Origin: Rhodococcus sp. NBC_00297
GTDB taxonomy: Bacteria > Actinomycetota > Actinomycetes > Mycobacteriales > Mycobacteriaceae
Direction: 5' to 3'
Length of the DNA: 64,000 nucleotides
Assembly: GCF_036173065.1 (NCBI RefSeq)
Contig: NZ_CP108041.1
Coordinates: 3,909,001-3,973,000, forward strand
Under the pieces are notes generated by a model that saw only the letters and a list, made by a program, of their open reading frames with translations, ran no database searches and had not been told where the DNA came from. A program made the position numbers and the translations under genes. Below, in pieces: positions 1 through 11,282 of the stretch (position 1 is its first letter; each line of letters opens with the position of its first letter).

Positions 1-473
1 TGCACCCGGCAGCCGAGCTGTCCATGGTCCTCGTCGACTCCGCCACCATGGCCGATCTCCACATGCGCTGGATGGACCTGCCAGGTCCCACCGACGTGAT
101 GTCGTTCCCGATGGACGAGCTCGAGCCGGGCGGTCGCCCGGACTCACCGGACCCCGGTCCGTCGATGCTCGGAGACATCGTGCTGTGCCCGTCGTTCGCG
201 GCGGACCAGGCCGAGAAGGCCGGGCACCCGCTCGAGCACGAACTCGCACTCCTCACCGTGCACGGTGTGCTGCACCTCCTCGGCTACGACCACGCGGAGC
301 CGGACGAGGAGAAGGAGATGTTCGGCCTGCAGAACAGCATCCTCGAGGACTGGTACGAGAGTCTGCGCCAGGCCGAGCGCGACGCTCTGTCGGCTGCGCG
401 AGACGCGAAATTGTTGGGCAGCACCGGCTTCGCGAATCCCCGGACCGATGCCGGTGGTGAGTCGACCCGGTGA
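1..473 (+). CDS. ybeY: Endoribonuclease YbeY (rRNA maturation factor), 5'-truncated by window edge
   Basis: Single-strand-specific metallo-endoribonuclease acting in 16S rRNA 3'-end maturation and ribosome quality control. The reading frame is open to the left edge of the window, and an internal ATG at 24 is not the true start; the missing N-terminus is probably about 30 residues. The family signature [11 protein letters not shown] is visible at about 261-293, its three histidines forming the zinc site. The segment [15 protein letters not shown] is also typical. The stop overlaps the GTG of the next gene by four bases (470-473), so translation is probably coupled. ybeY, a CorC-like gene and era are neighbours in many actinobacteria. 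Identity is secure; only the start is missing. Confidence 0.95.
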   Translation, partial: HPAAELSMVLVDSATMADLHMRWMDLPGPTDVMSFPMDELEPGGRPDSPDPGPSMLGDIVLCPSFAADQAEKAGHPLEHELALLTVHGVLHLLGYDHAEPDEEKEMFGLQNSILEDWYESLRQAERDALSAARDAKLLGSTGFANPRTDAGGESTR

Positions 474-1807
474 CCAGCGCTCCGGCACTGATCGTGCTCG
501 CGGTTGTCCTCGTCCCTCTCGGTGGCCTCTTCGCTGCCATCGACTCCGCCGTCAACACCGTCTCCTCAGCACGCGTCGAGGAGATGGTGAAGGAATCTCG
601 GGGCGGGGCGAGCGAACTGCTCCGCATCCTCGAGGATCGTCCGCGGTACGTCAATCTGATGGTGCTGCTGCGCATCCTGTGCGAGATCGGGTCCACGGTT
701 CTGCTCGCCGGAACGTTGCTGGACCTGCTCGCGCCGGCGCAGGCACTGGCCATCGCCGCCGGCGTCATGGTGGTGGTCGACTACGTCGTCATCGGCGTGG
801 GGCCCCGCACACTCGGCCGCCAGCACGCGTACTCCATCTCGCTGGGGTCGTCCTACCCGCTGCGCGCCATCGGCATCCTGCTGGGCCCGGTGAGCCGGTT
901 GCTCATTCTCGTCGGCAATGCGATCACGCCCGGCCGCGGCTTCCGCAACGGTCCCTTCGCCTCCGAGATCGAACTGCGGGAACTGGTCGACATGGCGCAA
1001 GAGCGCGGCGTGGTCGCCGACGACGAGCGCCGCATGATCCAGTCCGTGTTCGAGCTCGGCGACACCTCCGCACGCGAGGTGATGGTGCCGCGCACCGAGA
1101 TGGTGTGGATCGAGCGTGACAAGTCCGCCGGACAGGCGACCACCCTCGCCGTGCGGAGCGGGCATTCGCGGATCCCGGTGATCGGCGAGAACGTCGACGA
1201 CATCCTCGGCGTCGTCTATCTCAAGGACCTCGTGCAACAGACGTACACGTCGTCGGACGGTGGTCGCAGCGTGCGTGTCGACGAGGTCATGCGTCCCGCG
1301 GTGTTCGTCCCGGACTCCAAGCCGCTGGACAGCCTGCTGGCCGAGATGCAGAGGGACCGCAAGCACATGGCCGTCCTGGTGGACGAGTACGGCGGTGTCG
1401 CCGGCCTCGTCACCATCGAGGACGTGCTCGAGGAGATCGTCGGCGAGATCGCGGACGAGTACGACACCGACGAGGTGGCCCCGATCGAGGAACTCGAGGA
1501 CGGCCGCTTCCGGGTGTCGTCCCGGCTCCCTCTCGAGGATCTCGGCGAACTGTTCGACATCGAGATCGACAACGACGAGGTGGACACCGTCGGCGGCCTG
1601 CTGTCCTACGAGATCGGGCGCGTCCCGCTGCCGGGCGCCCGTGTCGAGGCACACGGGTTGATCCTGGTGGCCGAGGGCGGCTCCGATGCGCGCGGACGAG
1701 TGCGTGTGAGCACCGTGACCGCCGAGAAGCTTCCCGAACCGGACGCCGACGACGAGGACTCCGAGTCGTCGGACGAGAGAGACGAGATCGACCATGACCG
1801 AGACTGA
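470..1807 (+). CDS. CorC/HlyC-type CNNM transporter-like membrane protein with CBS pair
   Basis: A 445-residue membrane protein of the HlyC/CorC (CNNM) family, associated in other bacteria with magnesium or cobalt homeostasis. The N-terminal DUF21 region (about residues 1-185) holds several hydrophobic helices. It is followed by the linker motif [12 protein letters not shown] near residue 198, two CBS repeats (about 200-325; the second contains [27 protein letters not shown]) and a C-terminal CorC_HlyC domain (about 345-425). The tail is very acidic. GTG start at 470 overlaps the ybeY stop, and the last 14 bases overlap era, forming a ybeY-corC-era operon. The transported ion cannot be told from sequence, and 'hemolysin' names in databases should not be taken literally. 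Confidence 0.92.
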   Translation: MTSAPALIVLAVVLVPLGGLFAAIDSAVNTVSSARVEEMVKESRGGASELLRILEDRPRYVNLMVLLRILCEIGSTVLLAGTLLDLLAPAQALAIAAGVMVVVDYVVIGVGPRTLGRQHAYSISLGSSYPLRAIGILLGPVSRLLILVGNAITPGRGFRNGPFASEIELRELVDMAQERGVVADDERRMIQSVFELGDTSAREVMVPRTEMVWIERDKSAGQATTLAVRSGHSRIPVIGENVDDILGVVYLKDLVQQTYTSSDGGRSVRVDEVMRPAVFVPDSKPLDSLLAEMQRDRKHMAVLVDEYGGVAGLVTIEDVLEEIVGEIADEYDTDEVAPIEELEDGRFRVSSRLPLEDLGELFDIEIDNDEVDTVGGLLSYEIGRVPLPGARVEAHGLILVAEGGSDARGRVRVSTVTAEKLPEPDADDEDSESSDERDEIDHDRD

Positions 1808-2702
1808 CGATTTCCACTCCGGGTTCGTGTGCTTCGTCGGACGGCCCAACACCGGCAAGTCCACCCTGACGAATGCCCTGGTGGGGGCCAAGATCGCCAT
1901 CACGTCCTCCCGGCCCCAGACCACACGCCACACCATTCGGGGCATCGTGCACCGGGACCACGCGCAGCTGATCCTCGTGGACACCCCGGGCCTGCACCGG
2001 CCGAGGACCCTGCTCGGGCAGCGTCTCAACGACCTGGTGCGCGACACCTACTCGGAGGTCGACGCCATCGGTCTCTGCATCCCGGCGGACGAGAAGATCG
2101 GTCCCGGCGATCGCTGGATCCTGGAGCAGGTCCGCCACAACGCGGGCAGGACAGCGCTGGTCGGTCTGGTGACCAAGATCGACAAGGTCTCCAAGCAGCG
2201 CGTCATGGAGCAGCTGATCGCCGTCTCGAACCTGCTCGGTCCCGATTGCGAGGTGGTCCCCGTGTCCGCCGCGTCCGGCGAGCAGGTGGAGGTCGTCGTC
2301 GACGTCTTCGCGAAGGTGCTGCCGCCCGGGCCTGCGTTCTACCCCGACGGTGAACTGACGGACGAGCCGGAGGAGACCCTCATGGCCGAGTTGATCCGGG
2401 AGGCAGCGCTCGAGGGAGTGCACGACGAGCTCCCGCACTCCCTCGCCGTGGTCATCGAGGAGGTCGGGCCCCGCGAGGGGTCGGACACGATGCTGGACGT
2501 GCACGCCATTCTCTACGTCGAACGTCAGTCGCAGAAGGCGATCGTCATCGGCAAGGGTGGGGCTCGACTGCGCGACGTGGGCACCGCGGCTCGCGGTCAG
2601 ATCGAGAAGCTGCTCGGCACCCGCATCTACCTCGACCTCCGCGTCAAGGTGGCCAAGGACTGGCAGCGCGATCCCAAGCAGATGGGCAAGCTGGGCTTCT
2701 GA
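1794..2702 (+). CDS. era: GTPase Era
   Basis: Ribosome-assembly GTPase that binds 16S rRNA near its 3' end. In 302 residues the G motifs are all present: GRPNTGKS (16-23), DTPG (63-66), TKID (127-130) and SAAS (158-161). The C-terminal KH RNA-binding domain contains [11 protein letters not shown] (253-263) and ends in the usual [22 protein letters not shown] at 1794 lies inside the end of the upstream CorC-like gene. Linkage to ybeY, whose product acts on the same rRNA region, is a conserved functional neighbourhood. A hairpin terminator follows at 2709-2746. Confidence 0.97.
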   Translation: MTETDDFHSGFVCFVGRPNTGKSTLTNALVGAKIAITSSRPQTTRHTIRGIVHRDHAQLILVDTPGLHRPRTLLGQRLNDLVRDTYSEVDAIGLCIPADEKIGPGDRWILEQVRHNAGRTALVGLVTKIDKVSKQRVMEQLIAVSNLLGPDCEVVPVSAASGEQVEVVVDVFAKVLPPGPAFYPDGELTDEPEETLMAELIREAALEGVHDELPHSLAVVIEEVGPREGSDTMLDVHAILYVERQSQKAIVIGKGGARLRDVGTAARGQIEKLLGTRIYLDLRVKVAKDWQRDPKQMGKLGF

Positions 2703-2708
2703 CCCCGC

Positions 2709-2746
2709 GCTACCGTGCCGCGATCGAATCGTCGCGACACGGTAGC
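2709..2746. terminator. Bidirectional hairpin between era and the convergent molybdopterin oxidoreductase
   Basis: Arms GCTACCGTG (2709-2717) and CACGGTAGC (2738-2746) pair perfectly and continue inward through CGCGA/TCGCG after one mismatch. The hairpin sits between two convergent genes, so it can serve both. No clear U-tract follows, as is common in high-GC actinobacteria. Confidence 0.6.
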
Positions 2747-2757
2747 CGGGTGCAGGT

Positions 2758-5127
<2,370 letters not shown>

Positions 5128-5255
5128 CGATCCGTCACTCCTTCATGTCGCGCGTGCCCCCTCTGGTCGAGGGTAGTGCGCGGCGCCGACACGACCGGTC
5201 GGACGACGCGCTTCCACTCCTGTCTACCCGCGCCGACGATTCCGTACCCGTCGCC

Positions 5256-5261
5256 TAGCGT
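5256..5261 (+). promoter_or_regulatory. -10 hexamer TAGCGT for a leaderless SRPBCC mRNA
   Basis: TAGCGT ends 6 nt before the ATG at 5268 and there is no Shine-Dalgarno sequence in the gap, so transcription probably starts at or next to the start codon. Confidence 0.5.
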
Positions 5262-5267
5262 GAGGCC

Positions 5268-5768
5268 ATGACGAGAACTCGCACCGTGTCCGATCACGTC
5301 GACGTCGCGGCATCGCCCGACGAGGTCTACGCACTGGTCAGCGACCCGACACAGACGCACCGGTGGAGTCCGGAGAACACGGGAGCGGTGGTGGACGAGC
5401 CGCGCCGTGGAGGTACCTACGAGGGTATGACGTTCGTCGGACGCAACAAGCGCGGCCGGGCGACGTGGAGCACGCGGTGCGTGGTGACGGCCGCCGAGCC
5501 CGCACGGCGATTCGCGTTCCGGGTGGAGGTCATCGGACCCGGCAAGCCGATCGTCCGCGCACGGAACGCGAGCTGGGAGTACACCTTCGCACCCGTGGAC
5601 GGCGGCACTCGCGTCACCGAGACGTGGACGGACGATCGGCCGTGGCCCGACGCGGTGGCCGCGCTGTTCGACAAGGTGGCCACCGGGGGCAGTTCCTTCT
5701 CGTCCTTCCAGCGCCGCAACATCGCGCGGACGCTGGCGAATCTGCAGGCCGAGCTCGGCGCTCCCTGA
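5268..5768 (+). CDS. SRPBCC (START-like) domain protein
   Basis: A 166-residue soluble protein with the polyketide-cyclase/dehydrase (SRPBCC) fold, a hydrophobic-pocket fold used for lipid or polyketide binding. Visible family features are the opening strand VSDHVDVAASPDEVYALVSDPTQTHRWSPE, then WEYTFAPVDGGTRVTETW and a C-terminal amphipathic helix with LANLQAEL. The ligand cannot be predicted. It stands between the divergent Mo-oxidoreductase and recO. The ATG has a TAGCGT hexamer 6 nt upstream instead of a ribosome site. A second, unrelated-looking SRPBCC protein lies at 10160-10591. Confidence 0.82.
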   Translation: MTRTRTVSDHVDVAASPDEVYALVSDPTQTHRWSPENTGAVVDEPRRGGTYEGMTFVGRNKRGRATWSTRCVVTAAEPARRFAFRVEVIGPGKPIVRARNASWEYTFAPVDGGTRVTETWTDDRPWPDAVAALFDKVATGGSSFSSFQRRNIARTLANLQAELGAP

Positions 5769-5826
5769 CCTCGCCCGGTCGTCCTGCGTGGGACAATGAC
5801 ATGGTGCCGGCGAGGAGAGGTGGGGT

Positions 5827-6660
5827 GTGAGGTCGTATCGCGATCATGCCGTCGTCCTGCGCCAGCACAAGCTCGGTGAGGCCGACCGCATCGTCACGCT
5901 CCTCACGCGCCGCCACGGACTGGTACGCGCAGTGGCGAAGGGCGTGCGCCGCACGACGTCGAAGTTCGGCGCCCGGCTCGAGCCGTTCGCCTACATCGAC
6001 GTGCAGCTGTATCCCGGTCGCAACCTCGACATCGTGACCCAGGTACAGACCGTCGAGTCGTTCGCGTCCGACATCGTCGCCGACTACGGCCGCTACACCA
6101 CCGGGTGCGCCGTCCTCGAGACCTCCGAGCGACTGGCGGGTGAGGAGCATGCTCCGGCGCCTCGTCTGCATCACCTGACCGTCGGCGCGCTGCGCACCCT
6201 GGCCTCCGGGGCTCGCGACTCGGAACTGGTGCTGGACGCGTTCCTGCTGCGGGCGATGAACTTCGCCGGGTGGGCTCCGTCGCTGGACGAGTGCGCGACG
6301 TGCGCTGCGCCCGGTCCGCATCGCGCGTTCCACGTCTCCGCCGGGGGAGCGGTGTGCACCCACTGTCGCCCCGCCGGGTCCAGCACACCCTCGGTGGGTG
6401 TGCTCGACCTGATGTCGGCCCTGCAGAGCGGCGACTGGGCGGGTACCGAGGCGTCGACCGACTCGATGCGCGTGCAAGCGAGCGGTCTGGTGGCCGCGCA
6501 CCTGCAGTGGCATCTCGAACGGCAACTGCGGACGCTCCCGTTCGTCGAACGCAGTGGCGGGTCCGGGACCGCCGGGTCCGCACCTGCCGGAGAAACTCCG
6601 GTCGGGCAGGATGAGACCCGTGATCCGTCGAAGTCCACGCGAGCAGCCCACCCGGCGTGA
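5827..6660 (+). CDS. recO: DNA repair protein RecO
   Basis: Recombination mediator that helps load RecA on SSB-coated DNA in the RecFOR pathway. 277 residues. The N-terminal OB fold is recognisable from [30 protein letters not shown]; a CxxC...CxxC zinc-finger-like segment ([10 protein letters not shown] and VCTHCRP) lies in the helical C-terminal domain. The GTG at 5827 is chosen because GAGGAGA stands at a good distance upstream and the family N-terminus begins here. The 3' end overlaps the start of uppS by about 50 bp in another frame, and the C-terminal tail ([14 protein letters not shown]) is low-complexity. recO-uppS is a conserved mycobacterial pair. Confidence 0.95.
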   Translation: MRSYRDHAVVLRQHKLGEADRIVTLLTRRHGLVRAVAKGVRRTTSKFGARLEPFAYIDVQLYPGRNLDIVTQVQTVESFASDIVADYGRYTTGCAVLETSERLAGEEHAPAPRLHHLTVGALRTLASGARDSELVLDAFLLRAMNFAGWAPSLDECATCAAPGPHRAFHVSAGGAVCTHCRPAGSSTPSVGVLDLMSALQSGDWAGTEASTDSMRVQASGLVAAHLQWHLERQLRTLPFVERSGGSGTAGSAPAGETPVGQDETRDPSKSTRAAHPA

Positions 6661-7417
6661 GGTCCGCGCGCCCGATCCGCACCCGTCCGGTGCCCGCGCG
6701 CCGATCCTGCAGCCCGAGCTGATTCCCCGCCACGTGGCGCTCGTCATGGACGGCAACGGACGCTGGGCGCAGGATCGCGGACTGCCCCGCACCGCCGGTC
6801 ACGAGCGCGGCGAGGCCGTCCTCATGGACACGGTCTGCGGATGCATCGACATCGGTGTGCGGTGGCTGTCCGCCTACGCGTTCTCGACGGAGAACTGGCG
6901 CCGCAGCCCGGACGAGGTGAAGTTCCTCATGGGCTTCAACCGCGACGTCATCCGCCGCCGCCGCGACGAGATGCACGAGATGGGGGTGCGCGTCCGCTGG
7001 GCGGGGCGCCGACCTCGTCTGTGGCGCAGCGTCATCAACGAACTCGAGACGGCCGAGGAGCTCACGAAGGACAACACCGTCATGACGCTGACGATGTGCG
7101 TCAACTACGGCGGCCGCGCCGAGATCGTGGACGCAGCCCGCGAGATCGCCCGTCGCGCAGCAGCCGGACAGCTCGATCCCGACAAGATCTCCGAGGCGTC
7201 CTTCGCGAAGTACCTCGACGAACCGGACATGCCCGACGTCGATCTCTTCCTTCGGCCGTCCGGCGAGCAGCGCACGTCCAATTTCCTGATCTGGCAGTCC
7301 GCTTACGCGGAGATGGTGTTCCAGGAGAAGCTCTTTCCCGATTTCGATCGCCGCGACCTGTGGGCCGCGTGCGTCGAGTACGCCTCGCGTGACCGCAGAT
7401 TCGGTGGTGTGAAATGA
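6611..7417 (+). CDS. uppS: Decaprenyl/long-chain isoprenyl diphosphate synthase (UPP synthase family)
   Basis: cis-Prenyltransferase that elongates allylic diphosphates with IPP to make the polyprenyl phosphate carrier for cell-wall assembly. About 268 residues. Catalytic motif [13 protein letters not shown] near residue 40 (Asp of MDGNG binds Mg/diphosphate) and [23 protein letters not shown] near residue 215 are intact. The basic, proline-rich N-terminal extension is like that of mycobacterial Rv2361c. ATG 6611 lies inside recO; GTG 6620 is an equally possible start, and upstream extension to 6554 is unlikely. The stop overlaps the ATG of the next gene (ATGA at 7414). Confidence 0.93.
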   Translation: MRPVIRRSPREQPTRREVRAPDPHPSGARAPILQPELIPRHVALVMDGNGRWAQDRGLPRTAGHERGEAVLMDTVCGCIDIGVRWLSAYAFSTENWRRSPDEVKFLMGFNRDVIRRRRDEMHEMGVRVRWAGRRPRLWRSVINELETAEELTKDNTVMTLTMCVNYGGRAEIVDAAREIARRAAAGQLDPDKISEASFAKYLDEPDMPDVDLFLRPSGEQRTSNFLIWQSAYAEMVFQEKLFPDFDRRDLWAACVEYASRDRRFGGVK

Positions 7418-7818
7418 CGGAGCAGGACATCGTGGCGGCCCTGCAGGACCGGGCCCGGCTGGCACTCGGACAGTTCGCGGACGTGTCCGTGGGCGACGAC
7501 GGATCGCTCGGGTTCAGCTACGCGGGCGCACTCTGCTCGCTGCGTGCGGTCGCTCTGAGTCCGGGACTCGAGGTGCTAGCTCTGACGGCCGTGCTGGCCT
7601 GGGACCGTCCGTCGTCGGGAACGCTGCGGGCGCGAGTGGCGGTGCGCAACAGCGAGTCCCAGTTCGGCTCGATCTCGCTCACGACGCACGGGTCGCAGGC
7701 CGACGTCGTGATGCGCTACACGTTCCCGGCGTCGGGTCTCGACGACGAACCACTCATGACGATGCTCGTCCTGGTGCTCTCGGGTGTGGAGAAGGCGCGC
7801 GTCGGCCTGGTGCCGTGA
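7414..7818 (+). CDS. Conserved hypothetical protein (Rv2360c-like)
   Basis: A 134-residue protein with no catalytic motif I recognise. It has no signal peptide or membrane helix; it alternates short hydrophobic strands with charged turns, suggesting a small alpha/beta fold, possibly a secretion-chaperone-like shape (inference). Its ATG overlaps the uppS stop, so it is translationally coupled to the cis-prenyltransferase. The same order uppS-hypothetical-furB occurs in M. tuberculosis (Rv2361c-Rv2360c-Rv2359). Its stop is only 1 bp from the end of the convergent zur gene. Confidence 0.8.
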   Translation: MTEQDIVAALQDRARLALGQFADVSVGDDGSLGFSYAGALCSLRAVALSPGLEVLALTAVLAWDRPSSGTLRARVAVRNSESQFGSISLTTHGSQADVVMRYTFPASGLDDEPLMTMLVLVLSGVEKARVGLVP

Positions 7819-7819
7819 C

Positions 7820-8224
7820 TCATCGCGCGGCGCATTCGCTGCAGGTGCCGAAGATCTCGGCGGTGTGGCTGACGTCGCTGAACCCGTGCTTCGAGGCCAC
7901 CGACTTGGTCCAGCGCTCCACGGCGGCACCTTCCACCTCGACGGTGAAGCCGCAGTCGCGGCACACCAGATGGTGGTGGTGACCGTCGGAGCACCGGCGG
8001 TAGACGGACTCACCGGAATCGGTCCGCAGGACGTCGATGGTGCCGGCGTCCGCGAGGGCCTGCAGGGTGCGGTAGACGGTGGTGAGGCCGATACCGTCGC
8101 CACGCTTGCGCAATTCGTCGTGCAGCTCCTGCGCCGACCGGAACTCGTCGACGGTCTCCAGCAGTTCGGAGATGGCGCTGCGCTGCTTGGTCGAGCGCAC
8201 ACCGATGGTGCGGGGAGCGGTCAC
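7820..8224 (-). CDS. zur: Fur-family zinc uptake regulator (Zur/FurB)
   Basis: A 134-residue winged-helix metalloregulator. The Fur DNA-binding domain (about 8-80) contains GLTTVYRTLQALADAGTIDVL; the metal-binding C-terminal domain has the HHHHLVCRDC motif near 85-94 and a terminal CSEC pair, the two CxxC sets that hold structural zinc. The position next to an SmtB-type repressor matches M. tuberculosis smtB-furB, whose FurB is a zinc regulator; that assignment is by family and context. The GTG start overlaps the smtB stop by four bases, so both form one operon read from the smtB promoter. Confidence 0.9.
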   Translation of the reverse strand: MTAPRTIGVRSTKQRSAISELLETVDEFRSAQELHDELRKRGDGIGLTTVYRTLQALADAGTIDVLRTDSGESVYRRCSDGHHHHLVCRDCGFTVEVEGAAVERWTKSVASKHGFSDVSHTAEIFGTCSECAAR

Positions 8225-8568
8225 GAGTGGTTCTCCTCCTGAGCGTGGGCGACGGCGTCGACGACGATGTGGGCGAGGTGGTCGTCCACCAGGCGGTACA
8301 GGACCTCGCGTCCGGCACGCTCACCGCGGACGACGCCCGCGGCCTTGAGGACACGCAGGTGCTGGCTGATGAGGGGCTGCGTGACGCCCAGCGCACCGAC
8401 CAGCTCGTGCACGCACCGTTCCGACTCGCGCAGTTGCAGCACGATCGCGATGCGCACCGGAGCAGCGAGTGCACGCAGCAGGTCGCCTGCGCCGCCCAGC
8501 ACGTCCTTGGACGGCAGCGGAACGGGGCTCGGAGCCGCGGGAGGGACCACCGTGTCGTCGATGCTCAT
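8221..8568 (-). CDS. smtB: ArsR/SmtB-family zinc-responsive repressor
   Basis: A 115-residue winged-helix dimeric repressor. HTH region CVHELVGALGVTQPLISQHLRVLKAAGVV lies in the middle. The last helix has the alpha-5 metal-site spacing D-x-H-x10-H-x2-E (within DDHLAHIVVDAVAHAQE), the signature of SmtB-type zinc sensors. The ATG at 8568 is preferred over an upstream in-frame start because GCAGGAGG stands directly before it. It leads the smtB-zur operon and is divergent from glyS. In mycobacteria, SmtB releases its operator when zinc is high, letting zur be expressed; the same logic is inferred here. Confidence 0.9.
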   Translation of the reverse strand: MSIDDTVVPPAAPSPVPLPSKDVLGGAGDLLRALAAPVRIAIVLQLRESERCVHELVGALGVTQPLISQHLRVLKAAGVVRGERAGREVLYRLVDDHLAHIVVDAVAHAQEENHS

Positions 8569-8622
8569 GAAGGTCCTCCTGCGCTGTCGGGTGGCGCTTA
8601 ATGGAAACAGTAACCACTTTCG

Positions 8623-8638
8623 ACATCTACTCTGATAT
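8623..8638. promoter_or_regulatory. Imperfect inverted repeat, candidate SmtB operator
   Basis: ACATCTACTCTGATAT has 6-bp arms (ACATCT / TGATAT, four of six positions paired) in the short AT-richer stretch about 55-70 bp upstream of the smtB ATG and between smtB and glyS. SmtB operators are AT-rich imperfect repeats of this kind. Weak evidence. Confidence 0.35.
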
Positions 8639-8770
8639 GCGCGGACGTGCATGTCAACTCACCGGTGCTCGAAGACCGGGACGTCGCCGGATAGTCTGAT
8701 GTGTCGCGAGCAGAGGGACACCCCCTCGCTCGGCAGTACTACCGACCACCCGAGATGGAGAGCTGGCCCC

Positions 8771-10156
8771 GTGGCACCGAAGTCCAAGATCGATACCGTC
8801 GCCAACCTGGCCAAACGCCGGGGACTCGTCTATCAGTGTGGCGAGATCTACGGCGGAACCAAGTCGGCCTGGGATTACGGCCCCCTCGGCGTGGAGCTGA
8901 AGGACAACATCAAGAAGCAGTGGTGGCGCAACATGATCACCAGCCGCGAGGACACGGTGGGTCTCGACTCGTCCGTGATCCTGCCGCGCGAGGTGTGGGA
9001 AGCGTCCGGCCACGTCGAGACGTTCTCCGATCCGCTGGTCGAGTCGCTCCACACCCACAAGCGCTACCGCGCCGATCACCTTCTCGAGGCGTACGAAGAG
9101 AAGCACGGCCACCCGCCGGAGAACGGACTCGCCGACATCCGCGATCCCGAGACCGGCGAGCCCGGTTCCTGGACGGAGCCGCGCGCGTTCTCCGGACTGC
9201 TCAAGACGTTCCTCGGACCTGTCGACGACGAGGCAGGCCTGCACTACCTCCGCCCCGAGACGGCGCAGGGCATCTTCGTCAACTTCGCCAACGTGCTCAC
9301 CACGTCGCGCAAGAAGCCGCCGTTCGGCATCGGCCAGATCGGCAAGAGCTTCCGCAACGAGATCACGCCCGGCAACTTCATCTTCCGCACCCGCGAGTTC
9401 GAGCAGATGGAGATGGAGTTCTTCGTCAAGCCCGGCGAGGACGAGCAGTGGCACCAGTACTGGATCGACTACCGCATGAAGTGGTACACCGATCTGGGCA
9501 TCGACCCGGAGAACCTGCGCCTGTACGAGCACGCGCAGGAGAAGCTGTCGCACTACTCCAAGCGCACCGTGGACATCGAGTACCGCTTCGAGTTCCAGGG
9601 CAGCGCGTGGGGCGAGCTCGAGGGCGTCGCCAACCGCACCGACTTCGATCTGTCGACGCACTCGAAGCACTCCGGCACCGACCTGAGCTTCTACGACCAG
9701 GCCAACGACGAGCGCTACACCCCGTACGTCATCGAACCTGCTGCGGGACTGACGCGTTCGCTCATGGCGTTCCTCGTCGACGCGTACCACGAGGACGAGG
9801 CGCCCAATGCGAAGGGCGGCGTGGACAAGCGGACGGTGCTGCGACTCGATCGTCGTCTGGCGCCGGTCAAGGCCGCCGTGCTCCCGCTGAGCCGCAACGC
9901 CGACCTGACGCCCAAGGCCAAGGACCTCGCGGCGACTCTGCGACAGAACTGGAACGTCGAGTTCGACGACGCCGGCGCCATCGGTCGCCGCTACCGTCGC
10001 CAGGACGAGATCGGCACCCCGTTCTGCATCACGGTCGACTTCGACACGCTGGACGACCATGCGGTCACCATCCGCGAGCGCGACAGCATGGCACAGGAAC
10101 GGATCGCCCTCGATCAGGTCGAGGGCTACCTCGCCACCCGCCTGCTGGGCTGCTGA
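8771..10156 (+). CDS. glyS: Glycyl-tRNA synthetase, single-chain class II type
   Basis: Charges tRNA-Gly with glycine. 461 residues, the homodimeric bacterial/eukaryotic-type enzyme, not the alpha2beta2 form. Class II core motifs are visible: [23 protein letters not shown] at the N-terminus, [13 protein letters not shown] and [25 protein letters not shown] (motif 2) in the middle, and [18 protein letters not shown] (motif 3 region). The C-terminal anticodon-binding domain ends with [21 protein letters not shown] 8771 is chosen since GGAGAG precedes it and the protein begins [18 protein letters not shown] as in relatives. A TAGTCT hexamer at 8692 may be its -10 element. Confidence 0.96.
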   Translation: MAPKSKIDTVANLAKRRGLVYQCGEIYGGTKSAWDYGPLGVELKDNIKKQWWRNMITSREDTVGLDSSVILPREVWEASGHVETFSDPLVESLHTHKRYRADHLLEAYEEKHGHPPENGLADIRDPETGEPGSWTEPRAFSGLLKTFLGPVDDEAGLHYLRPETAQGIFVNFANVLTTSRKKPPFGIGQIGKSFRNEITPGNFIFRTREFEQMEMEFFVKPGEDEQWHQYWIDYRMKWYTDLGIDPENLRLYEHAQEKLSHYSKRTVDIEYRFEFQGSAWGELEGVANRTDFDLSTHSKHSGTDLSFYDQANDERYTPYVIEPAAGLTRSLMAFLVDAYHEDEAPNAKGGVDKRTVLRLDRRLAPVKAAVLPLSRNADLTPKAKDLAATLRQNWNVEFDDAGAIGRRYRRQDEIGTPFCITVDFDTLDDHAVTIRERDSMAQERIALDQVEGYLATRLLGC

Positions 10157-10159
10157 CCG

Positions 10160-10591
10160 CTACTTCTGCAGAGCAGCGGTCATCTGCTCCTCGGTCTCTT
10201 TCCCGACCCGCTCGAAGGCGATGCCGGCGAGCGGGTCGGCCAGTTTCGCGAGGCCGTTGAACTCGATGTTCGCGTGATAGGTGATCTCGGTGGAGGTCGG
10301 GCCGGCCTCGTTCAGCGTGATGTCGTCGGTGCTCGTAGCCGTCTTGTTCGTGCCCTTCAGGACGATGTGGCCGGGCTCGTCGACCTCGAGACGGTAGGTC
10401 AGCTCGGTCGAGATGCCGTACAGCTTCGACGTGTTGTTCCATTCCGTGCCGACGGCGACCGGTCCGGGCGTGGACTGCGTGCACTCCACGGTGCCCGGAT
10501 CCCATTCGGTGGCGTTCGCGAAGTCGCGCAGGTACGCGGCCACGTCCGCTCGGGCGCGGGAAACGGTGAACGTGCGGGTGACATCGACCAT
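10160..10591 (-). CDS. SRPBCC family protein
   Basis: A 143-residue START-like protein. MVDVTRTFTVSRARADVAAYLRDFANATEWDPGT is the usual first strand and two helices; the last helix is LAGIAFERVGKETEEQMTAALQK. No signal or membrane segment is present. The fold binds hydrophobic ligands, but none can be assigned. It is convergent with glyS (3 bp gap). It is distinct from the SRPBCC protein at 5268-5768, which is longer and starts differently. Confidence 0.8.
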   Translation of the reverse strand: MVDVTRTFTVSRARADVAAYLRDFANATEWDPGTVECTQSTPGPVAVGTEWNNTSKLYGISTELTYRLEVDEPGHIVLKGTNKTATSTDDITLNEAGPTSTEITYHANIEFNGLAKLADPLAGIAFERVGKETEEQMTAALQK

Positions 10592-10660
10592 GGGTGGGGC
10601 TCCTGATGCTAGGTGGGTGACTCCAGAGTGCCCGTTCGCGCGCAGTACTGAAACACCGCG

Positions 10661-11278
10661 TCAGCGGACACAGGAGTGCTGCTGGTACTCCACCAACTGG
10701 CGCTGCACCGACACGGGTACCGGGATGCGGGTGTAGACCGGCACACCGTCACCCACTGCGATCCACGCGGGGAACACGAAGGGCTTCCTGGCGTCCGCGA
10801 TGACATGCGGTTCGCAGGACGCAGTCGACAGCGTGACCGCGACGATGTCGGCGAGTTCGGCGGCGGCACATTCTTCGGCGTGGATTCGGTTCAGGGTGTC
10901 GTTCTGCGACGCGAGCGGCACCTCGACCGCGATGTCGTCACTCGTCTCGACGACCGCTGTCGCCGGTTCCGCTCCGACATCGCACAGCGCTGTTCCGTAC
11001 GGCACGGTGACGTCGATGCGGGAGCCGCGGTCGAGCGTGATCTCGCGAGGTGTCGCGTCGACCGTCTCGAAGCCGGGAGAACGCAGTGCGACCGACCGGA
11101 CGGTGACCGGCTGCTCCGACGCGCCGGTGAGCGTCACCTGAAGCTGTCCGCCCACCGCGTCGTCGTCGCGGCTCCGGTAGGCGGATGCGCTCACGGGGGC
11201 ACGGACCTCCGGCGGCGGCGGTGCGCAGCCGACGAGGAGAGTCAGGGCAAGGGCGCTCGCCGCGACCCGGGCGGTCAC
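10661..11278 (-). CDS. Putative lipoprotein of unknown function
   Basis: About 205 residues from the GTG at 11278. The N-terminus VTARVAASALALTLLVGCA is a lipoprotein signal peptide with lipobox LVGC (Cys18). The mature part is beta-rich with no known catalytic motif; it carries several cysteines that could form disulfides outside the membrane, and hydrophobic stretches of an Ig- or fasciclin-like character (inference). It starts 4 bp after the stop of the TPM-domain gene, so the two probably form one operon at the envelope. The longer open frame back to 11611 overlaps that gene and is a shadow. Confidence 0.7.
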   Translation of the reverse strand: MTARVAASALALTLLVGCAPPPPEVRAPVSASAYRSRDDDAVGGQLQVTLTGASEQPVTVRSVALRSPGFETVDATPREITLDRGSRIDVTVPYGTALCDVGAEPATAVVETSDDIAVEVPLASQNDTLNRIHAEECAAAELADIVAVTLSTASCEPHVIADARKPFVFPAWIAVGDGVPVYTRIPVPVSVQRQLVEYQQHSCVR

Positions 11279-11282
11279 CGGC

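Noticed and set aside
8221..8652. Longer smtB start at 8652
   Set aside because: The strong GCAGGAGG just before ATG 8568 and the family length favour the shorter form.
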